A stretch of DNA of 64,000 bases from Clarkia xantiana subsp. parviflora. Taxonomy: Eukaryota; Streptophyta; Magnoliopsida; Myrtales; Onagraceae. Positions 1 through 11,889 of the stretch are shown here, in pieces (the first letter of the stretch is position 1; every line of letters starts with the position of its first letter). The stretch spans positions 10,755,747-10,819,746 of the forward strand of contig JAPTYO010000011.1 in the NCBI GenBank assembly GCA_036873135.1. Direction: 5' to 3'. The translations under genes and the position numbers were made by a program. Below the pieces are notes generated by a model. That model made no database searches and was not told where the DNA came from. It saw only the letters and a list, made by a program, of their open reading frames with translations.

Positions 1-616
1 CATCATGTTCTTTGTTGAGTTCAAGTATTTGTTCGGTTTGGTTGAACGAATAGTGCATAATTCGTGTCAAAGAGACTGATGTATCCTGGGATGTGATTAT
101 CTCGTATAAATCTCGTTGCATAGCCTGAGAGTGAGGTTGGGAAAAATTGCCTTAAGTAGACCGTAATCTACATTGTGCCTCAGTTATAAAAACGTTTTCG
201 TTTTTTTTTCTTTGTGTTTTTATTTCGGTTTTCGTATTCATACAAGTTATTTGTGATAATTATATGTTGATTACTGAATAAAAATTATTTGGACAATTGT
301 CCTACATATTTTAGAATATTACAATTTACCTCTATATCAACTTATATTAATTAGGTGAATCGAGTCATGATTAATTGATAAATCACATTTCAAATAGTTA
401 ATGCTCCGAATGTTTGGGAAAAAAAACCGAGACTCCTAAAAATCACAAGTATATAATTGAGGGCGTCCTAGAAAATGACTTTCCCTAGAAAATTATGTAG
501 ATCAAATCTTAACATAGAATAATTTCTACCAAAATAAGAAAAGTTACTCCTTTAATCATATGCAATTAGTTAATAAAGCTACGATTATATATAATAGGGT
601 CAGGCCAGGTCAGGTT
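1..616 (+). repeat. Decayed Copia-like LTR edge, then AT-rich non-coding DNA
   Basis: No gene is visible. Positions 148-182 (AATTGCCTTAAG, then an ATCTACA run) resemble positions 2115-2145 (AATTGTCTTAAG, then ATCTGCA), the LTR/leader edge ahead of a decayed Copia gag. This suggests a fragment of the same kind of retrotransposon. Positions 200-616 are AT-rich. If the TIR gene at 623-1143 is still a gene, this stretch is its first intron, and no NBS exon is visible in it. Confidence 0.3.
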
Positions 617-622
617 ACTTAC

Positions 623-1143
623 CCTTTGAATGTATGATCAGTAGGCACTTGCCATCCCCTGCGCTCAGGAATGGACTTAAGCGCATTCGTCCACTTTTCA
701 ACTGTTTCAATACCTTCCCTTTTTCTGTGACTGCTCAGTTGCTTCATGAATAACCCCGATTTGAGCTTGACGTCATCAGAGGTGACTCCATAGAAGACAG
801 GCAATATCTCTTTGCCCTTATTCTCCACCATCCGTGAAAGTTCCCCAAGGCACCATTTGCTGGAGGCATAACTCTTGGATAAAACCGGGATGTATATTCC
901 CGAGTTGTCGATTGCTTGTGGTAGTTCCTGACCGATTCGCTTCCCGTAAGTGAGTTCTTCATTGTCGAGGAAAACGTGGATCCCTGCATCTTTGAGACCT
1001 TGGTAAAGGTGGCTAACGAAACCACTGCGAGTATCCGACCCGCGGAAGCTCACGAACACATCGTAGTTGCTCACATGAGGCAGCTGCTCTGCAACTATTG
1101 GTTCAGGTACAACCACGGGCGCCATGACTGCCGTGCACTGCAT
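623..1143 (-). CDS. TIR-domain exon of a disease-resistance-like gene (partial)
   Basis: About 173 residues from ATG at 1143 form a plant TIR domain. After a short leader come YDVFVSFRGSDTR (about residues 28-40) and the helix-A pair SH in FVSHLY. SKWCLGEL (about residues 93-100) carries the glutamate that is catalytic for NADase activity in active plant TIRs. The end, with a GW motif near residue 163, matches the end of the TIR exon in TIR-NBS-LRR genes. The reading frame meets a stop just beyond the donor site (AGG|GTAAGT, intron starting at 622), so this looks like a true first exon. The NBS and LRR exons would lie left of the window. No NBS motif is visible in 1-616, so it could also be a TIR-only gene or a truncated copy. 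The family senses pathogen effectors; here that is inference from the domain alone. Confidence 0.8.
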
Positions 1144-1799
1144 TTCTCAAGAGAAGGAAAAGTTGAGTCTTCAAACTGCAAAAACTCAAGCTGACATTCA
1201 ATACAAGGTAGAAGAATAGTTTATTTATAGGTTCATTGACTTGCAGACCAAAACCGGCCTCTTATTATAAAGAATGTGCAATGATTTCCATATTTTTTTC
1301 TTTGCTACCTGCATTATTTAAGTGAGGCTACCAAATGGAGGCCAATCAAGAATCACCACGTTCGGAAATTTTATCTAACAAGAAGAGTTGAAATGCACTA
1401 AAATAATTGCACGAGTAACTGCCATGAACCATGTGGTTGAGAAGTTCAAAATTAGAATAACCTTTTATTGTTATATTATATTATATTATATTATCTATTA
1501 TACCAATATATAATTTGTGTTGGGTCTTCACCCCTAAAGGACACAACCCTCCAAAATGTAGTATCTATAGTTTGAAAATCTGACTAAAACGGCCGGTCAT
1601 ACATAAATAAAATCCAAACCGGATTAAACTGGACATCCACCCTTCCGCGGCTCTGAAAATTGCATGAAAAGTGTATAATTAAATTTCTTTTAATGTTAAA
1701 TCAGATTTTGTTAGTGTTATTATATAAATTGCATGAAAAGTGTATAATTAAATTTGTATTGGTCAAACTGGTTCACTGATGACGACTGGTTGTGACCCC
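1144..1799. other. Non-coding upstream region with a 30-bp direct repeat
   Basis: This is the upstream side of the minus-strand TIR exon. An ATATT-type microsatellite lies at about 1468-1495. A perfect 30-bp direct repeat (beginning AAATTGCATGAAAAG) occurs at 1657-1686 and 1726-1755, 69 bp apart start to start. I see no coding sequence. Confidence 0.5.
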
Positions 1800-2160
1800 A
1801 CGTAATAGTGCACCCGGTCAACTTAGTCCTGACTTCGTCTAGATTCGATGAATTTGACATATTAATGCTCTATAACGGCTTCATTAATAAGGACGTTTCA
1901 GTTTTATTTATTATTATGTCATTAATACTTAGGTTTCAACTTCCTATAAATAGAATGACCCCCTCTGAATATGGAGTTTTCCTATTCCTCTCCCGGTTTT
2001 ATTTTTCAAGCAATGTTCTGTTCGACTGGTGGGGGCTTTGTGCTAGCTCATCACTGGAATGCCCTTTTATATTGGGAAACAATCGCCCATGTTTATCTTC
2101 TAGCACAACCGGCGAAATTGTCTTAAGGAGATTGTGATCTGCACGGAACTCGTTAAAAAA
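1800..2160 (+). repeat. Probable LTR/leader of a decayed Copia element
   Basis: It lies directly ahead of a decayed Copia gag on the same strand. It has a TATA box (CTATAAATAG near 1945) and a downstream block (2115-2145) resembling positions 148-182. No TG...CA ends, TSD or primer-binding site could be fixed, so the borders are approximate. Confidence 0.4.
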
Positions 2161-2293
2161 TCTTCGTTAATTTGATCCAGAAAATTCTTCTTTAGAATCC
2201 CCTTTTATGTGCAATATATTTTCCAACAGGCATATCTATTGGAAAGCACTACTAATGAAGATGGAGAGAGCTTGAAACACCATCTTCTTCATC

Positions 2294-2700
2294 ATGTCAT
2301 CCACTTTGAAGCGTACTATGTCGATTGTTGCCTCGGCCACAACCTCCGGCAGAGAAGCATGGGATAAATTGACATGCTTTTGCAAACTGATTTCATTCTC
2401 GTATTATGCCTCTCAAATAAAAATTAACCAACGTCGAAAAAAGAGACAAATCTGTCTCGGAATATCTTCAACTGCTCAAAACAACTCCAAATGATTTAGT
2501 GAAAATTCACGCCCTTTTGATGATGACGATCTTGTAATTTATGCATTACAAGGTGTGGTCTATGAATTCAAGGAGATTGCAGCACTGATCTGCGCTGGGG
2601 AGTCTTTTCAGGTGTAAAGAACTGCACGAAAAAATGATCAAAGATTTCTTAAGCAATTCCTCTCCAGTGGTAGCAAATTACAGCAAAAAGTCATATTCTT
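2294..2700 (+). pseudogene. Copia gag relic
   Basis: In broken frames this region reads like the gag domain of plant Ty1/copia elements. It runs from SSTLK...VASATTSREAWDKL through DDDLVIYALQG (about 2522-2554) to EFKEI and a KELHEKMI-like segment (2610-2640). In intact elements this region forms the capsid. Stops and frameshifts are frequent, so nothing functional remains. Protease, integrase and reverse transcriptase are not seen after it. Confidence 0.6.
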
Positions 2701-3400
2701 CAAGCCTACTGTAACACCCACAACAAAATCGAGGACTAAACTCTCAAGCTTAGAAACTATGGGGCTAATAATATTTAATGATGAAGTTCAAGGTTTAAAT
2801 TTGTATTTCCTCCTTTGGAAATCATAGATTTCACTTAAGGATATCTACAAATCACCAAAGATCAGGGTTTGGAGGATTTTTTGTCGTTTGCTTCAGCTAA
2901 GAGGTCTATTACCTCGTAGTTTCGCAATCCAAGCAAACCATAGGACTTAGATAACAAGAAGAAGGTTGGAGATGGAAACAAAAAAAATTCAAAGATCGGC
3001 AAAGCCGCCGTGGGGAACGGTCGAAACTGAATCTCCACAAGTCTCTAACGAGATTTGCTAGGATCCTTTGAAAGTATCCATGCTTTAAACTTATTTTTGC
3101 AAATATTTTATTTATAATTTTACCCAAAAATTCGTAAAATTAAACTGAATAATCACAATGGTTATAAAGTGAATTTTAAGATTTTTTTTTTAATTTAAAT
3201 GTTAAGGTTTACATTGTAGAAAATAAAAATAACAGTTTTTAAAAAAAAACACAAAAAAAAAATATTCGGAGGCAAAAATAAAAATGAAATAATTACTAAT
3301 AAGAGACATAGTATAATGCTCTTAAAATTGAAGAATTAAACTATAAATAAAATAATTTCCAAATAAAAATAATGCATGAAAGCACCAATACTTTAAAATG
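2701..3400. other. AT-rich intergenic stretch, nothing recognised
   Basis: Poly-A/T runs and scattered short frames on both strands. No protein motif, terminal repeat or RNA gene is visible. Confidence 0.5.
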
Positions 3401-3414
3401 ATGTTAGACAAACC

Positions 3415-3673
3415 AGTCTCGAACACGAGAAATCTAGTTATTTGTGAGAGATTTGTTTGTGAGGGACATATAATCTTATTTGTAATTGTGAAAATCCCTT
3501 AAAATTACAACATTCAATTTTCTTGTAAGGGAATGACTCCTACAAATAGCTTGGCTAGAAAATTCCTTGAAAATTCTTCAAAAAATAATAAATCCCTTGA
3601 AAATTTCTTATAATTTGTGAGGAAATCGGTTCCTTAAAAAATGCTGTCACAAATTGCCAATTTTCTTGTAGTG
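3415..3673. mobile_element. CACTA (En/Spm-like) transposon terminus
   Basis: The right border reads TTTTCTTGTAGTG. Its reverse complement, CACTACAAGAAAA, is the canonical end of plant CACTA elements. Inside it, motifs of the type ATTTGTGAG recur near 3438, 3455, 3477 and 3615, plus an inverted form near 3545, as expected for CACTA subterminal repeats. The left terminus and the 3-bp TSD could not be identified, so this may be one arm of an old element. Confidence 0.5.
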
Positions 3674-5103
3674 AATGTACAAGGTTTTTGTTAATATCAT
3701 TCATTAACCCCATTTATTCAGTGGAACTATTAATTTTCAGATAGGGTAAGCAACTCAATTTTATGTTCATAAGAAGTTTTACCGTTAGAGTCCTCCCATC
3801 ATAATCAGATTTGTGGGGATATGGCTCCATCGTTGTCCTCCAGTAAGAGCTGTTTTTCTATCATCAATCACAAGGCTTTCCAATATGAATAAACTTGAGA
3901 AATTAGACAGAAAATTCGCAGCTTTACTTATAACTAGAGCGTGGCAAAAAAAATCCACTTAAATTGATGCAGCGTGATGGTGGGATAGGAGCGCAGAAAT
4001 TCGTTGATTCTATGAATACCGAAAATCAAACGCAGGGTTGATGAAAAAACCTCGATTTTCTGACTTATCAATAACTGAATGTAAAATTCGGCCAACAATG
4101 TCTTAAATAGAAAACGCTAATCTATGAAATAATCGAAAATTTTAAATTGTTCAATAAAATAGGATGTCAAATTTTAAATTCAAATTGTTTTCGAACTTTA
4201 AAATTAGCCTAAACAGTGCTCTTAGGGTTTGTGTTTTAATACACGGTTACAATCAAAACCCTAATGTCTGGTTTCGATTATGGGGATGGATCTCGGACTT
4301 GCATGTTTTTTGGACTGGATTAAATTAGTGGGCTGATTTGCAATTGTTTACTTTCTGCATCATATATTTTGATATAATTAGAACTTTCGTCTTGACTTAG
4401 TCAAGCTAGCTGGATATTAATATTGCGAGCATTGAGCTCTGGGATTTAAATATATGGTTTGCGCAATAGGATAGACATGCTATGTTGATTGAAAGTGCCT
4501 AGAATCCATGTCTAGAAATTTGCATGATTGATTGTAAGCATGAATTTCAAAACAACCCCTAATATTTTCAAAGCGTTTTATAAAACTGAAAATTCCAGTC
4601 GCCAATTATGCATGATGTGTGCGGATATTGCATGTTTTGACGCGTATGCTAGGATGTTCACAATAGAACGCATGTGATAATTTACTTTACGTATAATTAT
4701 GTATGCTAGGAACATTAGACGCATGACGCGTAAGCATGTTGTGTTCGATATTTATGGCATGGTATAATTATAAATATGCATGCGTAAATTATCGGATAAT
4801 TTTACAAAATCATAAGGGCCTTGGGAAAGCCAAGATCGGGTATGCTTATTTGAAAATTCACGTTCCAGTAATTTGCAATAGAATAACCGTTTTCAAAAGA
4901 CTGATCTATTAGATTGAAAACGACAATAGTGTGAATTCTTTCACGACACCCCCTTCCTCGGTTTACTGAAGGTTGGTTTGGTTTAGTGACTGAAGAATCA
5001 CTATTCTTCGTATTCCATCATAATAGATAATCTGATGTTTGCAATTCTGTCAAAATGTTGTTCTCTTCCTAAACTTTGCATGATTGTCAATGTGTTAATA
5101 TTG
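3674..5103 (+). other. Presumed LTR/leader of the 5.1-10.4 kb Copia element
   Basis: About 1.4 kb of non-coding sequence precedes the gag frame. No TG...CA-bounded repeat of it was found beyond 10.4 kb, and no initiator-tRNA primer-binding site could be recognised, so its identity as the 5-prime end of the element is inference from position. Two short frames overlapping gag in other phases are shadows. Confidence 0.3.
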
Positions 5104-5979
5104 ATGGCTGCAACTAGCAATGTCATTTCCCAGTTGAATAAGGGAATAAGATTGAATAGCGGTAATTATAAAATATGGAATAAACGAGTTAAGATGATAA
5201 TCTTTGAAATAAGAGGTCTGGAGCATTTGACCACAAAACGAACTAGGCCTGAGGGAGACCTCACAAATGAGCAAAATACGTTCTATGATGAATGGGATGT
5301 CAGGGATCATGATGTTCGTTCCAACTTGCTCTCTATGCTGGAAGACCAGATTCTCTATAGGTTTGACCATTTGGAGACTGCCAAGGACCTATGGGATGGT
5401 CTTAAGGCAACATTTGGTGTCTACACCATTGCCTAAAAGAGAGCGTTAAACATCGCTCTTGACACCTATAAGAAGAATCCCAAGCATACGATAAAAGATC
5501 ATATTATGCATATGTGTAACTTGATCGCTGAGCTCAAGGAAGCAGGTGAAAACCTGTCTGAGGAACAACAAATCAACTACATGATCCGCTCTTTACCCGA
5601 CTCTTGGAATATCATGAAAATGAGCCTTACCCATGCTACCCATCTCGATACTGTCGAGAAGGTACAAGTTCATCTTGAGCTGGAGGAAGATAGACTCAAG
5701 GCTGAAAAGTCTAGATCTGAAATGCATATTGCATCCTCCGCTTCAACCGAACAAAAGGGGAAGCGCAAGAGAAAGGGAAAAAGCTCTCAGAACAAAACTA
5801 AGAAGTTTGTGGCGAACAAATCCCAGGAGAAGTTTAGACGCAAACAATCTGGTGGTAAGAAAAAACAAGCAAAGCAGACACGTAAAGAGGAAACTCGAAC
5901 GTGTTTCAGGTGTGGCGTGAAAGGACACCTGGCTAATGCTTGCACTAATCCTCCTAAGGTACGTAAAGAGAAAAGATGA
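5104..5979 (+). pseudogene. Copia gag with one in-frame stop
   Basis: The likely start is the ATG at 5104 (MAATSNVISQ). A retrotransposon gag domain (UBN2-type) follows, then a basic Lys/Arg linker. A zinc knuckle C-X2-C-X4-H-X4-C (CFRCGVKGHLANAC) lies just before the stop at 5979. A single TAA at 5434-5436 interrupts an otherwise continuous frame. Gag packages element RNA in cytoplasmic particles. Protease and integrase do not follow: the next 2.7 kb holds degenerate sequence and an inserted Mutator-like element before reverse transcriptase appears. Confidence 0.8.
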
Positions 5980-6824
5980 TGAAAATTATTCATTCTCTTT
6001 TGCTTCTAATCACTCGAGAGTAATTCATTTTCTTTTGAATTACAGAACCGAGAAACAGAAGCAACGACCTGATCGAGGATGCCCCAGAAGAATAAAGATG
6101 GAATGAAAGATTATTTATCTTTAGATTTGCTAAAACTTCTACTTTTATTTCTGTTTGAAAATACTCTTAAATAAGTTTCTTGTTCGAATACATTATTTTC
6201 CGAGTATTTACTAATACTTGAATTGAGTATTGAATTTATCATCGTTCATTTTTATCCTATTCACGCTATTCAACACATTGCTCAAGCATCCTTATTTGTT
6301 AAAGTACTCCATTATAGTTTGTATCCCAAATAATGTGCATGTTTAAAACCGATCTTGCTTTTAAATTTGGAGACTAAAACGATTCTCAAAACCACGGTTT
6401 TTAACCGAGTATGCGCGAGGCGCATGTCACCTCGAAACACGGGACACATCGTTTTTGAATACGAATTTAATAATCAAGTATTTTTATGAATGCGGAATTT
6501 TCTTTTGTAATTCTTCAGATATAACTCATTGATAACTACTTAGATTTTATGTAAGCCTTCCAGCTACTACAATCTAATTAGAATATCAACCATGGCATTA
6601 AAAGTGACAGCTTAAATGCATGGTCCATAAGATAGATAAATCTATGGATGAATTAATTAAACGAAAAGAAGTAGTCGGTAAAACGACTCTCCCACCATTA
6701 GCCTTGAACGAAGAGTTTGGCTAAAAGCATTCATTAAACGCTTCAAGAAACATAGTTCAGAATTACATAATGTTAGAGTTGCACATTAATTGTTCCTGCG
6801 GGATGTGATTAATTTAACTCACAT
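5980..6824 (+). other. Degenerate Copia interior, left of the Mutator-like insertion
   Basis: This is where protease and integrase would be expected. No DSG protease motif, HHCC finger or D,D,E integrase signature is readable. One short stretch (about 6615-6730) could be read as a decayed peptide but matches nothing I recognise. Confidence 0.4.
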
Positions 6825-6982
6825 TAATGTAAAGGGTTAAGAACCTATGAAAGGTCTGAACTATCACCCATGTTAACGGGAGAGGTCTGAAATTTAAAAA
6901 GTTAATAACAGAGGTCTGAAATTACAATTTTGTTGATAACAGCGGTCTCCGTTAGTTTTTTCCGTTAAAACTAACGGAAGTT

Positions 6983-7005
6983 GGTCACATGCTTGGCATG
7001 TGACC
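6983..7005. repeat. Conserved subterminal hairpin in MULE-1
   Basis: A 23-bp inverted repeat with arms GGTCACATGC and GCATGTGACC around TTG. Equivalent hairpins occur in copies 2, 3 and 4 at 35700-35722, 49020-49042 and 49795-49817. It could be a protein-binding or structural site in the element; the function is unknown. Confidence 0.8.
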
Positions 7006-7254
7006 GGAAATTAAATAAAATTCCAAAAATGCCCTTCTATCAAGTGTGCCCCTCACATGCATGGAGTGAAAAGACCAAAATGCCCTTGAAGCCACCACGG
7101 TACTCCGGCGACCACCAATCGTACTCCGGCGACCACCACCGTACTCCGGCGACCACCTAGTACTCCGGCGACCACCACCAAGGCTCCGATTGGGCCAAAA
7201 TCGGAGCCACCGGCCCCGATTGGGCTCCGATCGGAGCCACCGGCCTCGATTGGA

Positions 7255-7690
7255 CTCCGATCGGGGCCAAAAAAGCTCCGATCGGAGCTTTGTGGCTCTG
7301 GTCGGAGCCACAGAGCTCCGGTCGGAGCTCTGTGGCTCCGACCAGAGCCACAGAGCTCCGATCTGGAGCTCTGTGGCTCTGGTCGGAGCCACAGAACTCC
7401 GACCGGAGCTCTGTGGCTCCGACCAGAGCCACAGAGCTCCAGATCGGAGCTCTGTGGCTCCGGCCGGGGCCACAGAGCTCCGATCTGGAGCTCTGTGGCC
7501 CCGACCGGAGCCACAGAGCTCCGATCTGGAGCTCTGTGGCTCTGGTCGGAGCCACAGAACTCCGACCGGAGCTCTGTGGCTCCGACCAGAGCCACAAAGC
7601 TCCGATCGGAGCTTTTTTGGCTCCGATCGGAGCTTTTTTGGCTCCGATCGGAGCTTTTTTGGCCCCGATCGGAGCTTTTTGGCCCCGATC
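7255..7690. repeat. Palindromic minisatellite core of MULE-1
   Basis: Alternating 16-mers GGAGCTCTGTGGCTCC and GGAGCCACAGAGCTCC, which are reverse complements of each other, are separated by GATC-centred spacers. The composite period is about 41 bp. The right part degrades to CTCCGATCGGAGCTTTTTTGG repeats. The array has no stops in several frames on both strands, which produces long false reading frames. I do not regard any of them as genes. Confidence 0.85.
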
Positions 7691-8080
7691 GGAGCTTTTT
7701 TGACCCCGTGGTGGCCGAAGTCGGGTCGCCGGAGCCGAGGTGGTGGTGGTCGGAGTCGAGGTGGTGGTCGCCGGAGTCGGGTGGTGGTGGCCGGAGTCGG
7801 GTGGTGGTGGCCGGAGTTGGGTGGTTTTAATTTGACTTTAGGGGTAAAATTGTCATTTCACATTTCCTTAAATAAGATATTAAATAAAACAAAATATTAA
7901 AGGGGCAAAAATGTCATTTCACACAATTCTGTTAAATTTAACCCTAAAAATGGACGGAAAACCTCAAATCAACAAAATTGTAATTTCAGACCTCTGTTAT
8001 TAACTTTTTAAATTTCAGACCTCTCCCGTTAACATGGGTGATAGTTCAGACCTTTCATAGGTTCTTAACCCTAATGTAAA

Positions 8081-8718
8081 ACACTATGTTCTGAAAAAAT
8101 CGGTTAACACGTTACCATAAAAGCTAATGAATGATTCGGGTAAAACCTTATCACAAAGACGCATTAATTTGCGCATTAAAATGAGTATTTATTAAGAGTA
8201 CGCACTAATCTCGGAGAATACGAGTTTTAAAATTAGCTTGAAGCAATGGTTTCGTTGTCAAACATGGCACATTATAAAGGTTTGAGGATGGATATCCAAT
8301 GCTTTGCAGAACGAACAAGCTAGTACTGATTAAGTTAACAGATTGTTGATGGAGGTTCTCAGGTCCCACTTACATCGAGTGGGAGAATTGATGACTGTTT
8401 TGGTAAATGATGATGGAAACGTCTTCATAATAAATCCAGTGAGAGGGCTCACTCCCCCTCACACATAATCATCACTAAATTTCAAAATGCGAATCAAGTC
8501 GGACCTAATAATCATGATAATGAACTATTTCAACTACCCATTTTTCCTAGTGGGAGTGGAACAACCAACTTGGTTCCAGATCCTAGTGATCGAGGAATAC
8601 ATCTCGGAGGTAGAATCCCGAGACCGAGAGGATATTCCAAGTAAGTTCAACCACCACCATTGTTCTCAGTGGGAGTAATGCCCCAATAAGAAGCATTATT
8701 CCGAGTGGGAGTAACGAT
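8081..8718 (+). other. Degenerate Copia interior, right of MULE-1
   Basis: This continues the decayed element. Several copies of the word GTGGGAG occur (near 8381, 8552, 8670 and 8707). No integrase motif is readable. Short open frames here have no recognisable domain. Confidence 0.35.
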
Positions 8719-10402
8719 CAGACTAAAACATGGGATTAACGTACCTAGACATAGTCAAAGGCAACGAACTTCTTTCGAGAAGTATCCCATCAAACGAGAT
8801 GTGTTAAACATCTTGATATTCGTTCTTGAACCAGTGACGGTTCAGCAAGCAAAGGAAGGACCTCAAAACGAGGGAATTGAGGAAAACAATGGAGGATAAA
8901 ATAGCCTAAATAATAACTAATTCAGTTTTAGTCTTTAGTTGATTTATCTGTTAACCACAGAACTAGAAAATGAAATCTTAGAATTCACTTCTGGTGGAAA
9001 TTTTGAGTGGTGCAAAACTCGAATAATTGCGAAAGGATATACCCAAATTCACGGAGTGAACTTTGATAAAGACGGACTCACCGACTATGCATTACACCAT
9101 AGTCAGGGCCGTCCTTACCCATGACTGCAAGTCTCGAACTCGAGCATGCATCAAATGGACATTAAGACCAAACATCTCCAAGTAAAACTGGAGAAAGAGA
9201 TCTATATGGAGCAGCTGGAGAGTTTCATTACTCCTGGCAAAGAACGCAAAGTTTGCAAACTCCAAAGATCTATATACGGTCTTAAACAATCATCTCGGCA
9301 ATAGTATCGCAGATTCCACAAGGAAATCGTTGGAAACAGATTCGTGAATCTTCACAAGGATCCCTGCGTATACACTAAGACCTCCGGGTTTAAGTATGTC
9401 ATCATAACACTATACGTGGATGATATACTCACTGCTGCGAACGATATGAGTTTTATGAATAAATAAAAGTCCTGGTTAGCATCAGCATTCGAGATGAAAG
9501 ACATGGGAGAGGCCACGTACATCTTAGGCATCAAAATTGCCCGAGATCGTGCCGCCCGGAGATTATGTCTATCTCAGGGATCATATATCAACAAACTGTT
9601 GAAAAGATTTAGAATGCTGGATGCTAAACCCGTGGATACGCCGGTTGTATTCGGGTGCGCGCTATCGAAGCATGATGGCCCGAAAAACCAGCAGGAGCGT
9701 GAACAGATGAAGAATGCAGAGTATCTGAGCATGGTAGGGAGTCTAATGTACGCCATGCTTTGTACTCATCCAGACATCTGTTACGTTGTGGGCCTAGTAG
9801 CAAGATTCCAATCAGATCCTAGTTATCAACATCTAAAGGCCGTAAAACAAATTATCAGATATCTGAAAGGTACTGCCGACTACGTTCTGTGATATGAGGG
9901 CAATCGGCTCGAATTGACCGATTATAGTGACGCCGACCACGGTGGCGATCCGGATGATCGTAAGTCCACCACAGGAGGAGTTTTCCTCCTTGCTAATGTT
10001 GTCATATCATGGGTAAGCAAGAAGCAATCTTGTGTCGCGCTTTCCACTATGGAATCAGAATTCATTGCCCTCTCCAAAAACGCACAAGAAGCGGTCTGGC
10101 TGAAAAGGCTTCTTACTGCATTAATTAGCACCGACAAGAAGAGTAAACCTGTGAAGGTGTACTCCGACAGTCAGGCGGCCATTGCGGCAGTTAAGAATCC
10201 AAAGTACCATAGTCGGACTAAACACATTGATGTGAAATACAATTATGCTAGGTCGTTTCTGAAAGACAACATATTCGCTTTAGAATACTTGCCTACAGAC
10301 AATATGGTCGCAGACCCTTTAACTAAGTCGTTACGTAGGGAAATTTTTGAAAAGCATGTAAACTGCTTGGATTACGTAGGGCTTAAACCGTGTGGCTTGT
10401 AA
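8719..10402 (+). pseudogene. Copia reverse transcriptase and RNase H relic
   Basis: The pre-RT linker (RHSQRQRTSFEKYP) begins near 8750. Reverse transcriptase pieces follow: CKLQRSIYGLKQ (about 9255-9290), the catalytic YVDD (9414-9425, in TLYVDDIL) and FEMKDMGEATYILGIKI (about 9489-9539). Then comes RNase H with DADHGGDPDDRKST, ALSTMESEFIAL and SDSQAAIAAVK, ending with TAA at 10402. Stops at 9463-9465 and 9890-9892, plus frameshifts between 8900 and 9130, break the frame. It belongs with the gag at 5104-5979. The missing middle shows that the element lost integrase before or after the Mutator-like insertion. Confidence 0.8.
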
Positions 10403-10870
10403 AAGTGATAAAATTTTGACATTTGAAATTATGTTTCAATTGAATAAAAGAATTGCAATTTGAGTTTATGATTATCAACGTCATAATGATTAACAACATC
10501 GGATTTTACGGTCTATAAACTAAGTCGTAGGAAGAAGTAAAATTCTTCCACCAAAATTATGTCGAATGTGAACCTTGCCTCGTCACACAGGCACGGTCAT
10601 CTTGTAAGGAGAGAGGGACCTCTACCATAACAAGATTGACTAAGAATCAAGGGGGTAAACCTGATTTAGCAAAACGATAACATTGTCACACAGGCACGGT
10701 CATCTTGGGAAGCACGTCTATCATAGTCAAATTCGTACTTCCCAACAAGTCAGATTTTACGGGTCTGACACAACACCTGGGCTAGCCCAGGTATCAATTT
10801 GTCACATAACATTTATCGGGTACCAATTCGTCTTAGATGCCAATTTGGTTATAATTTTATATATATATAT
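10403..10870 (+). repeat. 3-prime end region of the Copia element
   Basis: Non-coding DNA after RNase H. A perfect 22-bp direct repeat (TCACACAGGCACGGTCATC...) occurs near 10584 and 10684. An 18-bp perfect palindrome, ACCTGGGCTAGCCCAGGT, lies at 10775-10792. An AT microsatellite closes the stretch (10857-10873). LTR borders could not be set. Confidence 0.4.
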
Positions 10871-11168
10871 ATAAATCTAGGGATAGTTTAAAGTGTCGCT
10901 AAGTAAATTTTACTCTTTTAATAATTACCTATTTTAGTTAACAATGTTACTTAAAAATAGTGCCGCGAAGTTTATTTTTTAAATTATAGTGGTTCTTTCT
11001 ATAAAGTGCCGCTGAATAGATGTTATTTTTGAATAAAGTTAAAGTGCCATACCATTGGCCGTAAAAATTGCGGCACTATTATAATAGTGTCGTTATTTAG
11101 AAATTTTTAAAAAATACGGCACTGTTTTTAAGGTACCGTTCATTGATTACCATATTTTCTTGTGGTAC
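10871..11168. mobile_element. CACTA-like fold-back remnant
   Basis: The word GTGCCGC and near variants occur on the left side (near 10890, 10960 and 11005). Its complement GCGGCAC occurs on the right (near 11075 and 11115), so the piece can fold back on itself. The right edge ATTTTCTTGTGGTA is two bases off the CACTA end TTTTCTTGTAGTG. The left end and TSD are not clear. Confidence 0.4.
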
Positions 11169-11889
11169 ACTCCTCAATATAATTAATAATGCATACCCCT
11201 TGTTTATATTTCACCCTGTGGCCCTTGAAATCTCCATTCCTTGTTCCACCGACACTGCACTGCAGCCATCAATGCTTGCTTCGTAATCCTTTATGCTGCT
11301 ATCTGGGTTAGAGATTAGCTGTTTCCTTCAAAGCCATTGTTCCAATAAAATCCGGGAAGGATGTAACCAGTCAGGGCACAAGTCCCTTGTAGGCTCGAAG
11401 CTAAACCCTTGAGCATATTCGTAATTACTTATTTATAAAGAACATCATGTCATGTCATGTCATGTGATATATAAAAGAGAGCCTCATTCATCTATTTCAT
11501 ACCCTTGATTACCAACACCCTCGTACTGTTCTTATGGTGATCTAAAGAAAAAAGAGTTAACACTAAATTCAGGCTTATTAATTCAGGACTTGGCAAACAG
11601 AGATCATCCATCCATGGAATTCTATCTCTGTCGACTTAGGACACAGCTACTTGTCTCTCTTTATTGTCCAAGTCTTTTTCTAACTTGTTCCAAGGGCTTA
11701 TGACAAGTAGCTGCTGTTTCAATCAATCTTGACTCCAAATTAAATCTCGATTGTTTAATTAATTTAATTATTTTGAACAAAATAATAACTCAATCCATAT
11801 GCATATGCATGGGAAAGAAAGAGCTTGCATATCTTGCTACATACCACCTCCTATATATCAAACCAGTTGCTAGCTCTATCTTCATCATC
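11169..11889. other. Upstream region of the receptor-like protein pseudogene
   Basis: No gene. A short CATGT microsatellite lies near 11442-11464, followed by a possible TATA box (GATATATAAAAG near 11466). Nothing else is recognised. Confidence 0.45.

Larger units (their letters stand above)
6834..8071. mobile_element. Mutator-like non-autonomous element, copy 1 (MULE-1)
   Basis: This 1238-bp element is flanked by a perfect 9-bp TSD, TAATGTAAA, at 6825-6833 and 8072-8080. Its ends are long terminal inverted repeats (well over 100 bp) starting GGGTTAAGAACCTATGAAAG. A 9-bp TSD with long TIRs is the mark of the Mutator superfamily. The inside has no transposase. It holds a subterminal hairpin (6983-7005), a block of CTCCGGCGACCACCAC-type repeats (about 7090-7175), a palindromic GC-rich array (about 7255-7690) and the inverted form of the first block (about 7725-7815). 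It interrupts a decayed Copia element. Confidence 0.9.

Noticed and set aside
7255..7690. Regular repeats that might suggest a CRISPR array
   Set aside because: The genome is a plant's, the units are palindromic with no unique spacers, and the array lies in a transposon with 9-bp TSDs.
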